The notes under the pieces: model-generated | What the model was told of the DNA's origin: nothing | Seen by the model: only the letters and a program-made list of their open reading frames with translations | Databases searched by the model: none | Position numbers and translations under genes: made by a program | Shown: positions 1-7,786 of the stretch, piece after piece | Layout of the letters: each line of letters starts with the position of its first letter | Numbering within the stretch: position 1 is the stretch's first letter | Assembly (NCBI RefSeq): GCF_001306175.1 | Contig: NZ_LGKN01000005.1 | Span: 636,438-700,437, forward strand | DNA: 64,000 nt | From: Ardenticatena maritima | GTDB lineage: Bacteria > Chloroflexota > Anaerolineae > Ardenticatenales > Ardenticatenaceae | Reading direction: 5' to 3'

Positions 1-493
1 GGCGCAGGCGCGCGTCCAGGAAGAAGGTGATGATGAAAATGTAGAGCACATAGCCCAGCCAGGTGGTGAGCATGGGAATGACAACAGCCGCTATGCTTTT
101 GCCCAGCAGAAGTTCTTGCGGGCGGATGGGCGTGGTGAGCACAGGTTCCAGGGTGCGGTTGCGCTTTTCGCCCACAATGGCATAGGTGGCAATGTTGAGC
201 GCCCCAACCACGGGAATGAGCAGGAACATCATGCTGAACATGCGCAACATGACGACCGCGACCTGCAAATCGGGCGAGAGGGCGGCCAGTTCGGGGATGG
301 CGGCGGTGAAACGGCTCACGAGTTCGACCGTGTCGCGGTCGAGGGCTTCTTCGGCGCCCATACTGCGCACGGTGATGATGGGAATCACCATTGTGACGAG
401 CAGGGGGATGAGCATAGCCGACCAGATCATGCGCTGGCGAGCGAGTTCGTGCCATTCTTTGGTGAGGACGGCGCGGACATAGTGCCATCTCAT
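1..493 (-). CDS. ABC-2 type transporter permease (partial, C-terminus outside window)
   Basis: This is the membrane subunit of an ABC exporter. The ATG lies at 493 and overlaps the ATPase stop codon (ATGA), so the two are translationally coupled; the frame stays open to the window edge, giving about 164 residues. The visible part has a first transmembrane segment around residues 25-43, an extracytoplasmic stretch, a second segment around 80-100, then the ABC-2 hallmark reading EKRNRTLEPVLTTPIRPQEL at about residues 107-126, followed by further hydrophobic sequence. That hallmark (resembling the NatB/YhaP/gliding-type permeases) is followed in the family by the remaining helices. Substrate cannot be inferred. 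The partner ATPase is immediately upstream. Confidence 0.85.
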   Translation of the reverse strand, partial: MRWHYVRAVLTKEWHELARQRMIWSAMLIPLLVTMVIPIITVRSMGAEEALDRDTVELVSRFTAAIPELAALSPDLQVAVVMLRMFSMMFLLIPVVGALNIATYAIVGEKRNRTLEPVLTTPIRPQELLLGKSIAAVVIPMLTTWLGYVLYIFIITFFLDARLR

Positions 494-1437
494 ACCGCTT
501 CCTCCTCTGTATCACCAACCAGTTGCAGATACACGTCTTCAAGGGAGACACGGTCTTCTTCCACCCAGCGAATTTTTGCCCCTGCTTGTACCAGCGCTTC
601 GATGAGGGCGGGGTTCTGTTCCTCGGGCGATTCGACTTGCACAAGCAACGTGTTCTCAGATGAAGCGGCGACATGGCGCACAAAGGGCAACGCTTGCACG
701 ATTTCAAGCGCCTGCGGACACGGCGCCGAGCATTCGATACGCACACGCCGCCCGTACAGCCGCAAGCGCAGCGCCTCGGGCGTGTCTATGACCAGCAAGC
801 GTGTACGCAGGACGGCGATGCGGTCGGCAAGGCGTTCGGCTTCATCCAGGTTGTGCGTGGTGAGCAGAATGGTGCGCCCTTGCGTTTTCAGGTCGAGCAG
901 GAGTTCGCGGATGCGACGTGTGGCGGCGGGGTCAAGTCCGCTGGTTGGCTCGTCCAGAAAGAGGATGTCGGGTTCGTGGAGCAGGGCGCGCGCCAATGCC
1001 AGCCGCTGGCGCATTCCTTTGGAGAATGTGCCCACGCGCTCATGGCGGCGGTCCCACAATTCCACCAGGCGCAAGTAGGTTTCGATGGCGCTCTCGGCGT
1101 TGCGCACGTTGTAGAGCGCGGCGAAGAAGCGCAGGTTTTCAAGCGCGCTGAGGGTTTCATAGAGACCGGGCGTCTCGGTGAGCACCCCCACGCGGGCGCG
1201 TGCTTGCTCGGCTTGGCTTCGGCGGCGCATGTCGTAGCCCAATACGTGGACTGTGCCCTCGGTGGGGGCTAAAAGCCCCAGCAACAGGCGGATGGTGGTT
1301 GTTTTCCCCGCTCCGTTGGGTCCGAGCAGCGCCAGCACTTCGCCGCGTTTGACGTGGAGACTCAGGTCTTCCACGGCGGTGACGCCGTCAAAGCGTTTGG
1401 TGAGGTGCGATGTTTCAATCAGAAAGGATACACTCAT
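490..1437 (-). CDS. ABC transporter ATP-binding protein (ABC-2 exporter subunit)
   Basis: This is the cytoplasmic ATPase that powers the adjacent ABC-2 permease. The frame shows Walker A (GPNGAGKTTT), the signature FSKGMRQRLALARAL, Walker B ILFLDEPTSGLDP and the H-loop LLTTHNL, then a C-terminal extension of about 90 residues typical of drug/Na+ exporter ATPases (CcmA/NatA-like). Three in-frame ATGs exist at 1473, 1452 and 1437. I prefer 1437 because GAGGG sits about 9 bases upstream; 1452 would instead overlap the HAD stop as ATGA. It lies in an operon with the HAD gene upstream and the permease downstream. The substrate is unknown. Confidence 0.9.
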   Translation of the reverse strand: MSVSFLIETSHLTKRFDGVTAVEDLSLHVKRGEVLALLGPNGAGKTTTIRLLLGLLAPTEGTVHVLGYDMRRRSQAEQARARVGVLTETPGLYETLSALENLRFFAALYNVRNAESAIETYLRLVELWDRRHERVGTFSKGMRQRLALARALLHEPDILFLDEPTSGLDPAATRRIRELLLDLKTQGRTILLTTHNLDEAERLADRIAVLRTRLLVIDTPEALRLRLYGRRVRIECSAPCPQALEIVQALPFVRHVAASSENTLLVQVESPEEQNPALIEALVQAGAKIRWVEEDRVSLEDVYLQLVGDTEEEAV

Positions 1438-1448
1438 GGTGGATGCCC

Positions 1449-2162
1449 TCATGCCAGGTGTTGCGCCAGCCATGCGCGCAGTGCGAACAAATCCCCTTCG
1501 CCGTCGGGGGTGAAGGGGGCGTCGCGCACAGGCGCAAGATTCACCAGGAAGGTGCGCATGCCCACCGCGTGCGCCGGGACGAGGTCGTTGGTGATGTGGT
1601 TGCCCGCCATCACAGCCTCTTCGGGGGTGATGCCCAACACGTCGGCAATCTCGCGGTAGTAGTGCGGTTGGGGTTTGGTGAAGTGCATGTTTTCGTAGGA
1701 CGTAATCAAGTCGAAGTCGAGGTCGTCCAGTTCCGCCCAGCGCAAGCGTTCGCGAATCGCCGCCATGGGGAAAATGGGGTTGGTGGCAATCACGACCGCC
1801 AGCCCCTGCTCTTTCGCCCAGGTAATCACCTCGCGCGCGCCTTCAACGGGGCGTGTATCGCCTTTCAGCGTGGGGAACACCTCGCGGTAGAAGTGTTCGG
1901 TGCGTCGGCGCACTTCATCGCGTTGGGAACGCAGTTCGGGGAGCAGATGTTCCCACGCTTCCCAAAAGACTTCGGCGTTGGTACGGGTGGGGTCGGTATT
2001 GGCGATGGTTTGCATGGTGGCGGTGCGCAAGGTGTCGAGAAAGCGTTCCGGCGGTACCAGGTCGGCAAAGGCGGCGCTCAGGGCGCGGAAGTAGCGGGGT
2101 AAAAAGGCGTCCACACTGTTGAGCAAGAGCGTATCGTCCAGGTCGAGCAATAAAGCGCGCAC
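1449..2162 (-). CDS. HAD-superfamily hydrolase
   Basis: This is a cytoplasmic phosphatase-like enzyme of the haloacid dehalogenase superfamily. All four HAD motifs are visible: motif I DLDDTL near the N-terminus, motif II TNP, motif III lysine in HFTKPQP, and motif IV AGNHITND (acidic pair). A helical cap lies between motifs I and II, as in subclass I enzymes. The open frame extends to an ATG at 2210, but the GTG at 2162 has an AGGAG site 8 bases upstream and places motif I right at the start, so 2162 is preferred (237 aa). A TATGAT box at 2210-2215 on the minus strand could serve as its -10. Substrate is not predictable; it leads into the ABC exporter operon. Confidence 0.85.
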   Translation of the reverse strand: MRALLLDLDDTLLLNSVDAFLPRYFRALSAAFADLVPPERFLDTLRTATMQTIANTDPTRTNAEVFWEAWEHLLPELRSQRDEVRRRTEHFYREVFPTLKGDTRPVEGAREVITWAKEQGLAVVIATNPIFPMAAIRERLRWAELDDLDFDLITSYENMHFTKPQPHYYREIADVLGITPEEAVMAGNHITNDLVPAHAVGMRTFLVNLAPVRDAPFTPDGEGDLFALRAWLAQHLA

Positions 2163-2245
2163 AGCGGTCTCCTCTTGGCGTTGTTGGTTGATTCTTGTTT
2201 GGTAGGCCAATCATACGTTTGTTTGGGTATTCGGAGAAATGAAGA

Positions 2246-2270
2246 AGGGCACGGTATGCAACCGTGCCCT
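2246..2270 (-). terminator. intrinsic terminator-like hairpin
   Basis: This is a perfect 10-bp inverted repeat (AGGGCACGGT / ACCGTGCCCT) with a 5-base loop. It lies just downstream of the minus-strand gene ending at 2292, and on that strand it is followed by a T-rich but interrupted tract (TTCTTCATTTC). It separates the ligase/membrane-protein operon from the HAD-ABC operon. Confidence 0.7.
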
Positions 2271-2291
2271 GATGACGCGTGCGGCGTATGC

Positions 2292-2735
2292 TTACGAGCC
2301 AGAGCGGCGGCGCGCAACGAGGCTGCGCACAGTATGCACGAACCAGAGGGACAAGAGCGCGGTGAGCAGAAGTACCAGCAAGATGGTGGGGCGCGGGCTG
2401 AAATTGCGCAGCGCGTCCATGAGTGAGCGGGCTGCGCCGCTGGGGTCGCGTAGCCCCAGTTCGGCGGCGATGTCGCCCGGCAGGGGCACGCCCACCACGG
2501 TGTTCAGCCCGTAGATGAAAAGGAAAATCAGGAAGAACATGAACGCATATTCCATGAGCATGTGGCTCATGCGTTTGAGGAAGGGGATCAGGCGGGCGCG
2601 CGAACGCAACACCGGGAGCACGTAGGTGTACACGTAGTACACCACGAACATGCCCACTACCCAGAGGGCGATGGCGCCCAGAACTTTGTCAATCGGTCCC
2701 AGGTCGTTGAAGAGTGAGTTAGAGAATTCGATCAT
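2292..2735 (-). CDS. small integral membrane protein, unknown function
   Basis: I do not recognise this 147-residue protein. It has three hydrophobic segments: about residues 20-43, 64-83 and 118-137. Basic patches flank them (RSRARLIPFLKR after the first, VARRRSGS at the C-terminus), so the tail is probably cytoplasmic. The start codon overlaps the last 17 bases of the upstream acetyltransferase-ligase gene, implying co-translation, and a strong hairpin follows the stop. The coupling suggests a role linked to the upstream acyl-activating protein, but nothing in the sequence shows what it is. Confidence 0.75.
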   Translation of the reverse strand: MIEFSNSLFNDLGPIDKVLGAIALWVVGMFVVYYVYTYVLPVLRSRARLIPFLKRMSHMLMEYAFMFFLIFLFIYGLNTVVGVPLPGDIAAELGLRDPSGAARSLMDALRNFSPRPTILLVLLLTALLSLWFVHTVRSLVARRRSGS

Positions 2736-4914
2736 GGCCTAACCGTACCCGTTCGCGTAACATTCGGCGAATCAATTTGCCATCAGGTCCACGAGGAATG
2801 GACTCGATGAACGTCAACGAGGTGGGAATTTTGTATTCGGCAAGCCGACCATGCAGGCTTTCCAAAATAGATTGCGCGAGGGCGTCATCCGCCTGGACGC
2901 CGGGCTTGGGCACAACGAAGGCGTGCACGGCTTGCCCCCGAATGGGGTCTGGCAGACCAACGACGGCGGCGTCCACCACGGCGGGGTGCTCGCGCAACAC
3001 CCACTCCACTTCAAGCGGGTCAATGCGGAAGCCGCCGCTCTTGATGAGGTCGTCTTGCCGCGCGACGTACCAGAAGTACCCATCTTCATCGCGGTAGGCG
3101 TAATCGCCGACCACGTTCCACCCGTGCCAGACGCTCTGCTCCTGCGCTTGCGGGTCGTTCCAGTAGAGCGTGCCGCTGGGACCACGCACCACCAAAAAGC
3201 CGATTTCGCCATCGGGCAGTTCGCGGCCATGTTTATCCACAATGCGCACTTCATAGCCGGGGACCACGCGCCCCAATGAGCCGGGCTTGGGTTGCATGTT
3301 GACCGCGTTGGAAAGGAATTGCCCCAGCATTTCGGTGGTCGCAAAGGCTTCCAAAATGGGGAAGCCGAACCGTTCGTACCAAGCGCGGTACGTGTGAATG
3401 GTCAGCGCCTCGCCTGAAGCAATGCAGAGCCGCAGGCTTGCCACGTCGTCTTCGGTCAGCGTTTCGAGTTCGAGCAGGCGGCGATAGCCGGTTGGCACCA
3501 TGTTCAGGATGGTGATGGGGTGTTGGCGAATGGCGTTCGCCAGCGCTTGCCCATCGAGACCGGGCAACAGGTACGCCGCGGCGCCAAAGCGATAAGGAAT
3601 GATGCCCCATGTCAGATACCCTTGCCCCAATCCCAAAGGCGCCGGGCTGGCGAGCACGTCGTCTTCGTTGACATGCCAGAGATGCTTGCCCATGATGTCG
3701 GCGACGCTGAGGATTTCTTCAAGCAGGTGTGCCGTCCCCTTGGGGCGTCCATCCTCGCGCGACGTGTACAGCAACAGCGCCACTTCTTGCCCACTGCGGC
3801 GCACGGGGTCTACTGCGGCACTGCGCGCCACCAGGTGGGCGTAGCGCACGATGCGCGGGCCTTCGGGGATGTCGTTGCCGCCGCCGACAACAACGATGTG
3901 GTGCAATTTTTCAGCGCCACGGGCGCGCAACAGCTCAGGCAGAAGGTCGGCGGTGGTGATAGCTACCCCCGCCTCGCTATCGCGAATGATGTACCCTACT
4001 TCGCGGCGCGAAAGCTGGGGCGGGACGGGCACGCTGATGCCGCCCAAGCGTTGCACGGCAAAATTGGCGGTGACGGCTTGCGGAATGTTCGGCAAGTAAA
4101 TCAGGACCGGGTCGGCTTCCTGAACGCCAAGCGAACGCAAGCCGCCCGCAAGGCGGGTTGTTTCTTGCAGCAGAAGGTCATACGAGATGGTTTCGGTTTC
4201 GGTGATGAGCGCCGGGCGTTCCGCCCATGCGCTTTGTACTACGGCGTCCAGCAAAATTTCGCACAGGTTGAGCCGTTCCGGATACCGCTCAGGCGTCATG
4301 CCAAAGAAGCGGCGATCCGGCCAGAGCGGCAAGGGCGGCAAATGGTCGGCGTGCGCAATGGGCGGGCGTTCAGGTTCGGGGGTACGTGTCAGGTCATAAC
4401 TCAGCACAATCACCTGGTACGTGGGCAAAATCGCCTCACGCTCGAACCCCATGCGCTCGAAGGCTGTAATCAACCCGCGATGCTCGACATAAAACTCGAC
4501 GACGATTTTTTCCAGCCCCACCGCACGCGCAATCTGCAAAATTTCGCGCACCAGGGCTTTGCCAATGCCGCGTTTGCGGTAGCGCGGATGAACGTAGAAG
4601 CGGATTTCGCCAATTTTTTCATAAGGCGCGACCCGTTGGCGATGCAAACGAATATCGCCAACAATGCGCCCATCCAGTTCAGCAACCAGCGGAATCACTT
4701 CATCGAAATTGATGTTTGCCGTCCACGAGGCAATCACGTCTGGATTGGAGACGTCGTCGCGTAAAACGCGATACTCGGTTTCATCCACATCGGCGAACAG
4801 TTGGCGCAACCCTTCGGTATCATCGGCGCGCATTGGGCGGATGACGATATGTTGCCCACGCCGAATTGGGACGGTCTTCGGATAGCCGCTCAGGAACGTA
4901 TTTTCGGTTGTCAA
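2719..4914 (-). CDS. GNAT acetyltransferase - AMP-forming acyl-CoA ligase fusion protein
   Basis: This is a two-domain enzyme. Residues about 15-175 form a GNAT N-acetyltransferase: VHPRYRKRGIGKALVREI is the acetyl-CoA loop, followed by AFERMGFEREAI. Residues about 215-730 form an adenylate-forming ligase of the acyl-CoA synthetase type. Its P-loop-like A3 motif reads LLLYTSREDGRPKG, where the usual SGTTG is changed but the lysine is kept. The hinge region reads YVARQDDLIKSGGFRIDPLEVE and the C-terminal catalytic lysine lies in PDGKLIRR. Start: TTG at 4914 with AAGGAG 7 bases upstream; a GTG at 4941 lacks a site. The usual acetyltransferase-synthetase fusions use ADP-forming ligases, so the AMP-forming partner is unusual. 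The substrate acid is unknown. Confidence 0.82.
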   Translation of the reverse strand: MTTENTFLSGYPKTVPIRRGQHIVIRPMRADDTEGLRQLFADVDETEYRVLRDDVSNPDVIASWTANINFDEVIPLVAELDGRIVGDIRLHRQRVAPYEKIGEIRFYVHPRYRKRGIGKALVREILQIARAVGLEKIVVEFYVEHRGLITAFERMGFEREAILPTYQVIVLSYDLTRTPEPERPPIAHADHLPPLPLWPDRRFFGMTPERYPERLNLCEILLDAVVQSAWAERPALITETETISYDLLLQETTRLAGGLRSLGVQEADPVLIYLPNIPQAVTANFAVQRLGGISVPVPPQLSRREVGYIIRDSEAGVAITTADLLPELLRARGAEKLHHIVVVGGGNDIPEGPRIVRYAHLVARSAAVDPVRRSGQEVALLLYTSREDGRPKGTAHLLEEILSVADIMGKHLWHVNEDDVLASPAPLGLGQGYLTWGIIPYRFGAAAYLLPGLDGQALANAIRQHPITILNMVPTGYRRLLELETLTEDDVASLRLCIASGEALTIHTYRAWYERFGFPILEAFATTEMLGQFLSNAVNMQPKPGSLGRVVPGYEVRIVDKHGRELPDGEIGFLVVRGPSGTLYWNDPQAQEQSVWHGWNVVGDYAYRDEDGYFWYVARQDDLIKSGGFRIDPLEVEWVLREHPAVVDAAVVGLPDPIRGQAVHAFVVPKPGVQADDALAQSILESLHGRLAEYKIPTSLTFIESIPRGPDGKLIRRMLRERVRLGHDRIL

Positions 4915-4999
4915 GGCTCTACTCCTTGTTATCGCTGCCACGCAGCGGGATGAGTCAAAGTATCAAATAGAAGTCGGAATGTTTGTTGTCGCATTTTGT

Positions 5000-5028
5000 A
5001 TCATAGAACAGAGCGCCTCTTTGGTCAA
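5000..5028 (-). promoter_or_regulatory. sigma70-type promoter for the acetyltransferase-ligase operon
   Basis: On the minus strand TTGACC (5023-5028) and TATGAT (5000-5005) are separated by 17 bases, a near-consensus vegetative promoter. It reads toward the TTG start at 4914 and leaves a leader of about 80 bases. Confidence 0.7.
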
Positions 5029-5057
5029 TGCTTTCTCTTTTTTGCCGCCCAACAACG

Positions 5058-5086
5058 TTGACAAGAGGTCAGCCTACTGGCACAAT
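5058..5086 (+). promoter_or_regulatory. sigma70-type promoter for the TPR protein gene
   Basis: TTGACA (5058-5063) and CACAAT (5081-5086) are separated by 17 bases. It reads toward the ATG at 5147, so the leader is about 54 bases. It is divergent from the ligase promoter; the -35 boxes of the two lie about 30 bp apart. Confidence 0.6.
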
Positions 5087-5146
5087 ACAAAAAGCCATAC
5101 GCATGCAAATGACCGAAAATGAGCAAAAAGACCGGGGGAATTCTGC

Positions 5147-7708
5147 ATGGAGCAACTGCCCCTTTCGGAGTATGTGCAAAAAGTAGATGAGTTTCTGGAA
5201 CAAGAAGCCTACGATGAGGCGATTGTTTGGGCGCAACATGTTTTGCAGTTGTTCCCGCGCTATCTCCCTGCGTATCGTCTGTTGGCGCAAGCGGCGTTGG
5301 AAAAAGGCATGCATGATGACGCCATTGACCTCTTTCGCCGCGTACTCAGCGCCGACCCCGAGGATTTTATCGCCTACGCCGGGCTGGGGCTTATCTACGC
5401 AGAGCGCAATCTGCTCCACGAAGCCATCTGGCACATGATGCGCGCGTTTGAATTGCAGCCGAACAATGTCTATGTGCGCGAACAACTGCGCAATTTGTAC
5501 GAACAGCATACCGGACGGCGTCCGGGGCGTTTGAAGATGAACCATGCGGCGCTCGGACGCGTCCATTTGCGCAATCAGCGCTATGAACTCGCCATCCAGG
5601 AACTCCGCATTGACCTTGAAGACGACCCCGACCGCGTGGATTTGCGCGTTGCGCTTGCTGAAGCGTACTGGCATGCGGGCTATCGCAAAGAGGCCGTCCA
5701 GCAAGCGGAACAAGTGTTGAACGAACTGCCCAACGCTCTCAAAGCCAATTTGATTGTGGGGCAGTTTTGGGAAGAAGAGAGCCAGTCGAACCGCGCCGCT
5801 CAGTATCTGGAACGCGCGCGTATGCTCGACCCGGAAGGACGCATGGCGCACAGGTTGTTTGGCGCCAACAGCGTGATTCCCTTGCAAACAATTGTTGTGC
5901 CGCTCCCAGGCGCTGAGGAAGAAGAGAAGGAAGCCGCTTCCGAAGAGACCACCGACTGGTTTGCGACGGTCGGCTTGTTTGATGAAACGCTGGAAGAAGA
6001 CATCTTTGGCGGTGCGACAGAAACAGTGGCGCCGTCGGAAGATTGGCGTATTGCGTTGCGCCGCGAGACCGATGCCGTGCTTGCCGCCTGGGAAGCCGAA
6101 CAAACCGCCCCCTGGGACGAGACGCTGGAAAGCGCCGAAGAGCCGCAAGACCTTTCTTTTTTGGACGAATTTGAAGCGAGTGAGCAGACCGAAGAAGAAG
6201 CGGAGGTCATCTCGCTGGACGACTTGGGAATTGAGTACCCCGAAGAACCCGGCGATGAGGTTGTCGGTTTTGAGATTGTTGATGAACCGCCGGCAACCGA
6301 TGAGCAGGACTTGCAAGAGGCCATGCGAGATGCTGTCGCGCGTGCATTTGAAGCCCTGGAACCGGTTGAACTGCCCGATCTTTCCACCCTGCCGGAATGG
6401 TTGATTGCGTTGCGGGCGGAAACAGAGGGAGTGGTTGAAGCGTGGGAAGCAGCGTTGCGGTTGGCTGAGGCTGAGGCCGAAGCCCCCACACCCGAACCAA
6501 TTGCGCCGGAAGCGCCCGCTGCGGATTGGCGTGCGGACCTGCGCGAGACGACTGAGGCGCTGTTGGCGGAAGTCCCCGCGCCGGCGGAACCGACCGCCGA
6601 CGTTGAAGCGCCGCCTGCGGAAGCCCTCACGCCCACGCCCGAACCGGTTGCGCCGGAAGCGCCCGCTGCGGATTGGCGTGCGGACCTGCGCGAGACGACC
6701 GAGGCGCTGTTGGCGGAAGCCCTCGCGTCGGCGGAACCGACCGCCGACGTCGAAGCGCCGCCTGCGGAAGCCCCCACGCTCGAACCGGTTGCACCGGAAG
6801 CACCCGCCGCGGATTGGCGCGCGGAGTTGCGCGAGACGACCGAGGCGCTGTTGGCGGAAGCCCCCGCGTCGGCGGAACCGACCGCCGACGTTGAAGCGCC
6901 GCCTGCGGAAGCCCCCACGCTCGAACCGGTTGCGCCGGAAGCACCCGTCGCGGATTGGCGCGCGGAGTTGCGCGAGACGACCGAGGCGCTGTTGGCGGAA
7001 GCCCCCGCGCCAGTGGAACCGACCGCCGACGTTGAAGCGCCGCCTGCGGAAGCCCCCACGCCCACGCCCGAACCGGTTGTGCCGGAAGCGCCCGCCGCGG
7101 ATTGGCGTGCGGACCTGCGCGAGGCGACCGAGGCGCTGTTGGCGGAAGCCCCCGCGCCGGCGGAACCGACCGCCGACGTTGAAGCGCCGCCTGCCGAAGC
7201 CCTCACGCCCACGCCCGAACCGGTTGCGCCGGAAGCGCCCGCCGAAGAAGCGGAGACGCCCGCGGTTGTTGAGGAAGAACCCGGTTTGGAAGACGTGCCG
7301 CCCATTGAGGAGGAGCCGGCGGAAGAGCGGGGACACACCGACTGGCTTGGCGATTTGCGCGAGCCGCCATCTGCGCCGATTGAGGGCGAAGAGGAAAGTG
7401 CAACACCCGCCGTGGAAGCCGCAGAAGCCGAAAGCATGACGTGGGCGATTGAAGGCACGTTTAGCCCTGAACTCATGGAAGCGCTCCATCTCGCGCAACA
7501 GGGCAAGGAACGTGAAGCGTTGCGCTTGTTCCAGCGTATTTACCAGGAAGGTGGGCAGGACGAAGCATTGGCGGAAGCCTTGTTGCTTTGGGTCAACACA
7601 GGGAAGACGGGGGCGCAACCGCACCAGTTGTTGGGCGATGTCTATCGACGTTTGGGGCGTTTGCGTGAAGCCGCCGACCAATACCGCGAGGCGATTCGCA
7701 AAATCTAG
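5147..7708 (+). CDS. TPR-repeat protein with acidic/proline-rich tandem-repeat linker
   Basis: This is an 853-residue probable scaffold protein. Residues about 1-230 are tetratricopeptide repeats (A...LG.IY...L..EAI...RAFELQPNN). A long acidic linker follows, then a final TPR-like module at about 765-853. The linker holds five near-identical repeats of 47-49 residues (453-693), each carrying ADWRA(D/E)LRE(T/A)TEALLAE. Single degenerate copies lie before them (EDWRIALRRETDAVLAAWE, PEWLIALRAETEGVVEAWE) and after them (TDWLGDLRE). There is no signal peptide or membrane span. A related PDWLRDL/PEWL motif occurs in the tail-anchored protein at 28870-29433. The repeated amphipathic motif looks like a multivalent docking site; function is otherwise unknown. 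A GGGGG site precedes the ATG. Confidence 0.85.
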   Translation: MEQLPLSEYVQKVDEFLEQEAYDEAIVWAQHVLQLFPRYLPAYRLLAQAALEKGMHDDAIDLFRRVLSADPEDFIAYAGLGLIYAERNLLHEAIWHMMRAFELQPNNVYVREQLRNLYEQHTGRRPGRLKMNHAALGRVHLRNQRYELAIQELRIDLEDDPDRVDLRVALAEAYWHAGYRKEAVQQAEQVLNELPNALKANLIVGQFWEEESQSNRAAQYLERARMLDPEGRMAHRLFGANSVIPLQTIVVPLPGAEEEEKEAASEETTDWFATVGLFDETLEEDIFGGATETVAPSEDWRIALRRETDAVLAAWEAEQTAPWDETLESAEEPQDLSFLDEFEASEQTEEEAEVISLDDLGIEYPEEPGDEVVGFEIVDEPPATDEQDLQEAMRDAVARAFEALEPVELPDLSTLPEWLIALRAETEGVVEAWEAALRLAEAEAEAPTPEPIAPEAPAADWRADLRETTEALLAEVPAPAEPTADVEAPPAEALTPTPEPVAPEAPAADWRADLRETTEALLAEALASAEPTADVEAPPAEAPTLEPVAPEAPAADWRAELRETTEALLAEAPASAEPTADVEAPPAEAPTLEPVAPEAPVADWRAELRETTEALLAEAPAPVEPTADVEAPPAEAPTPTPEPVVPEAPAADWRADLREATEALLAEAPAPAEPTADVEAPPAEALTPTPEPVAPEAPAEEAETPAVVEEEPGLEDVPPIEEEPAEERGHTDWLGDLREPPSAPIEGEEESATPAVEAAEAESMTWAIEGTFSPELMEALHLAQQGKEREALRLFQRIYQEGGQDEALAEALLLWVNTGKTGAQPHQLLGDVYRRLGRLREAADQYREAIRKI
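6503..7225 (+). repeat. five in-frame tandem repeats of 141-147 bp inside the TPR gene
   Basis: The copies encode 49, 47, 47, 49 and 49 residues. Each starts with (A/V)PEAP(A/V)ADWRA and ends in EPV; the shorter copies lack two residues in the PTPTPEPV segment. Nucleotide identity between copies is very high, so they probably arose by recent unequal recombination and copy number may vary between strains. Confidence 0.95.
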
Positions 7709-7737
7709 CGAAGCAACGCCGCAACCGGAGGAAGCAA

Positions 7738-7769
7738 AAAAGCGGTGGTCTGAAAAGACCACCGCTTTT
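7738..7769. terminator. bidirectional intrinsic terminator
   Basis: A 13-bp perfect inverted repeat (AAAAGCGGTGGTC / GACCACCGCTTTT) with a 6-base loop lies between the convergent TPR and aldolase genes. The A/T ends give a U-tract in both directions. Confidence 0.9.
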
Positions 7770-7786
7770 GCGTTGGCATGCATGGC

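Noticed and set aside
6503..7225. Regular repeats suggesting a CRISPR array
   Set aside because: Units are 141-147 bp, contiguous without spacers, and stay in frame as protein repeats.
5069..7783. Very long open frame antisense to the TPR gene, with Phe/Arg/Gly-rich repeats
   Set aside because: It is the mirror of the plus-strand tandem repeats and GC-rich codon use; no ribosome site, and the plus strand has clear TPR domains.
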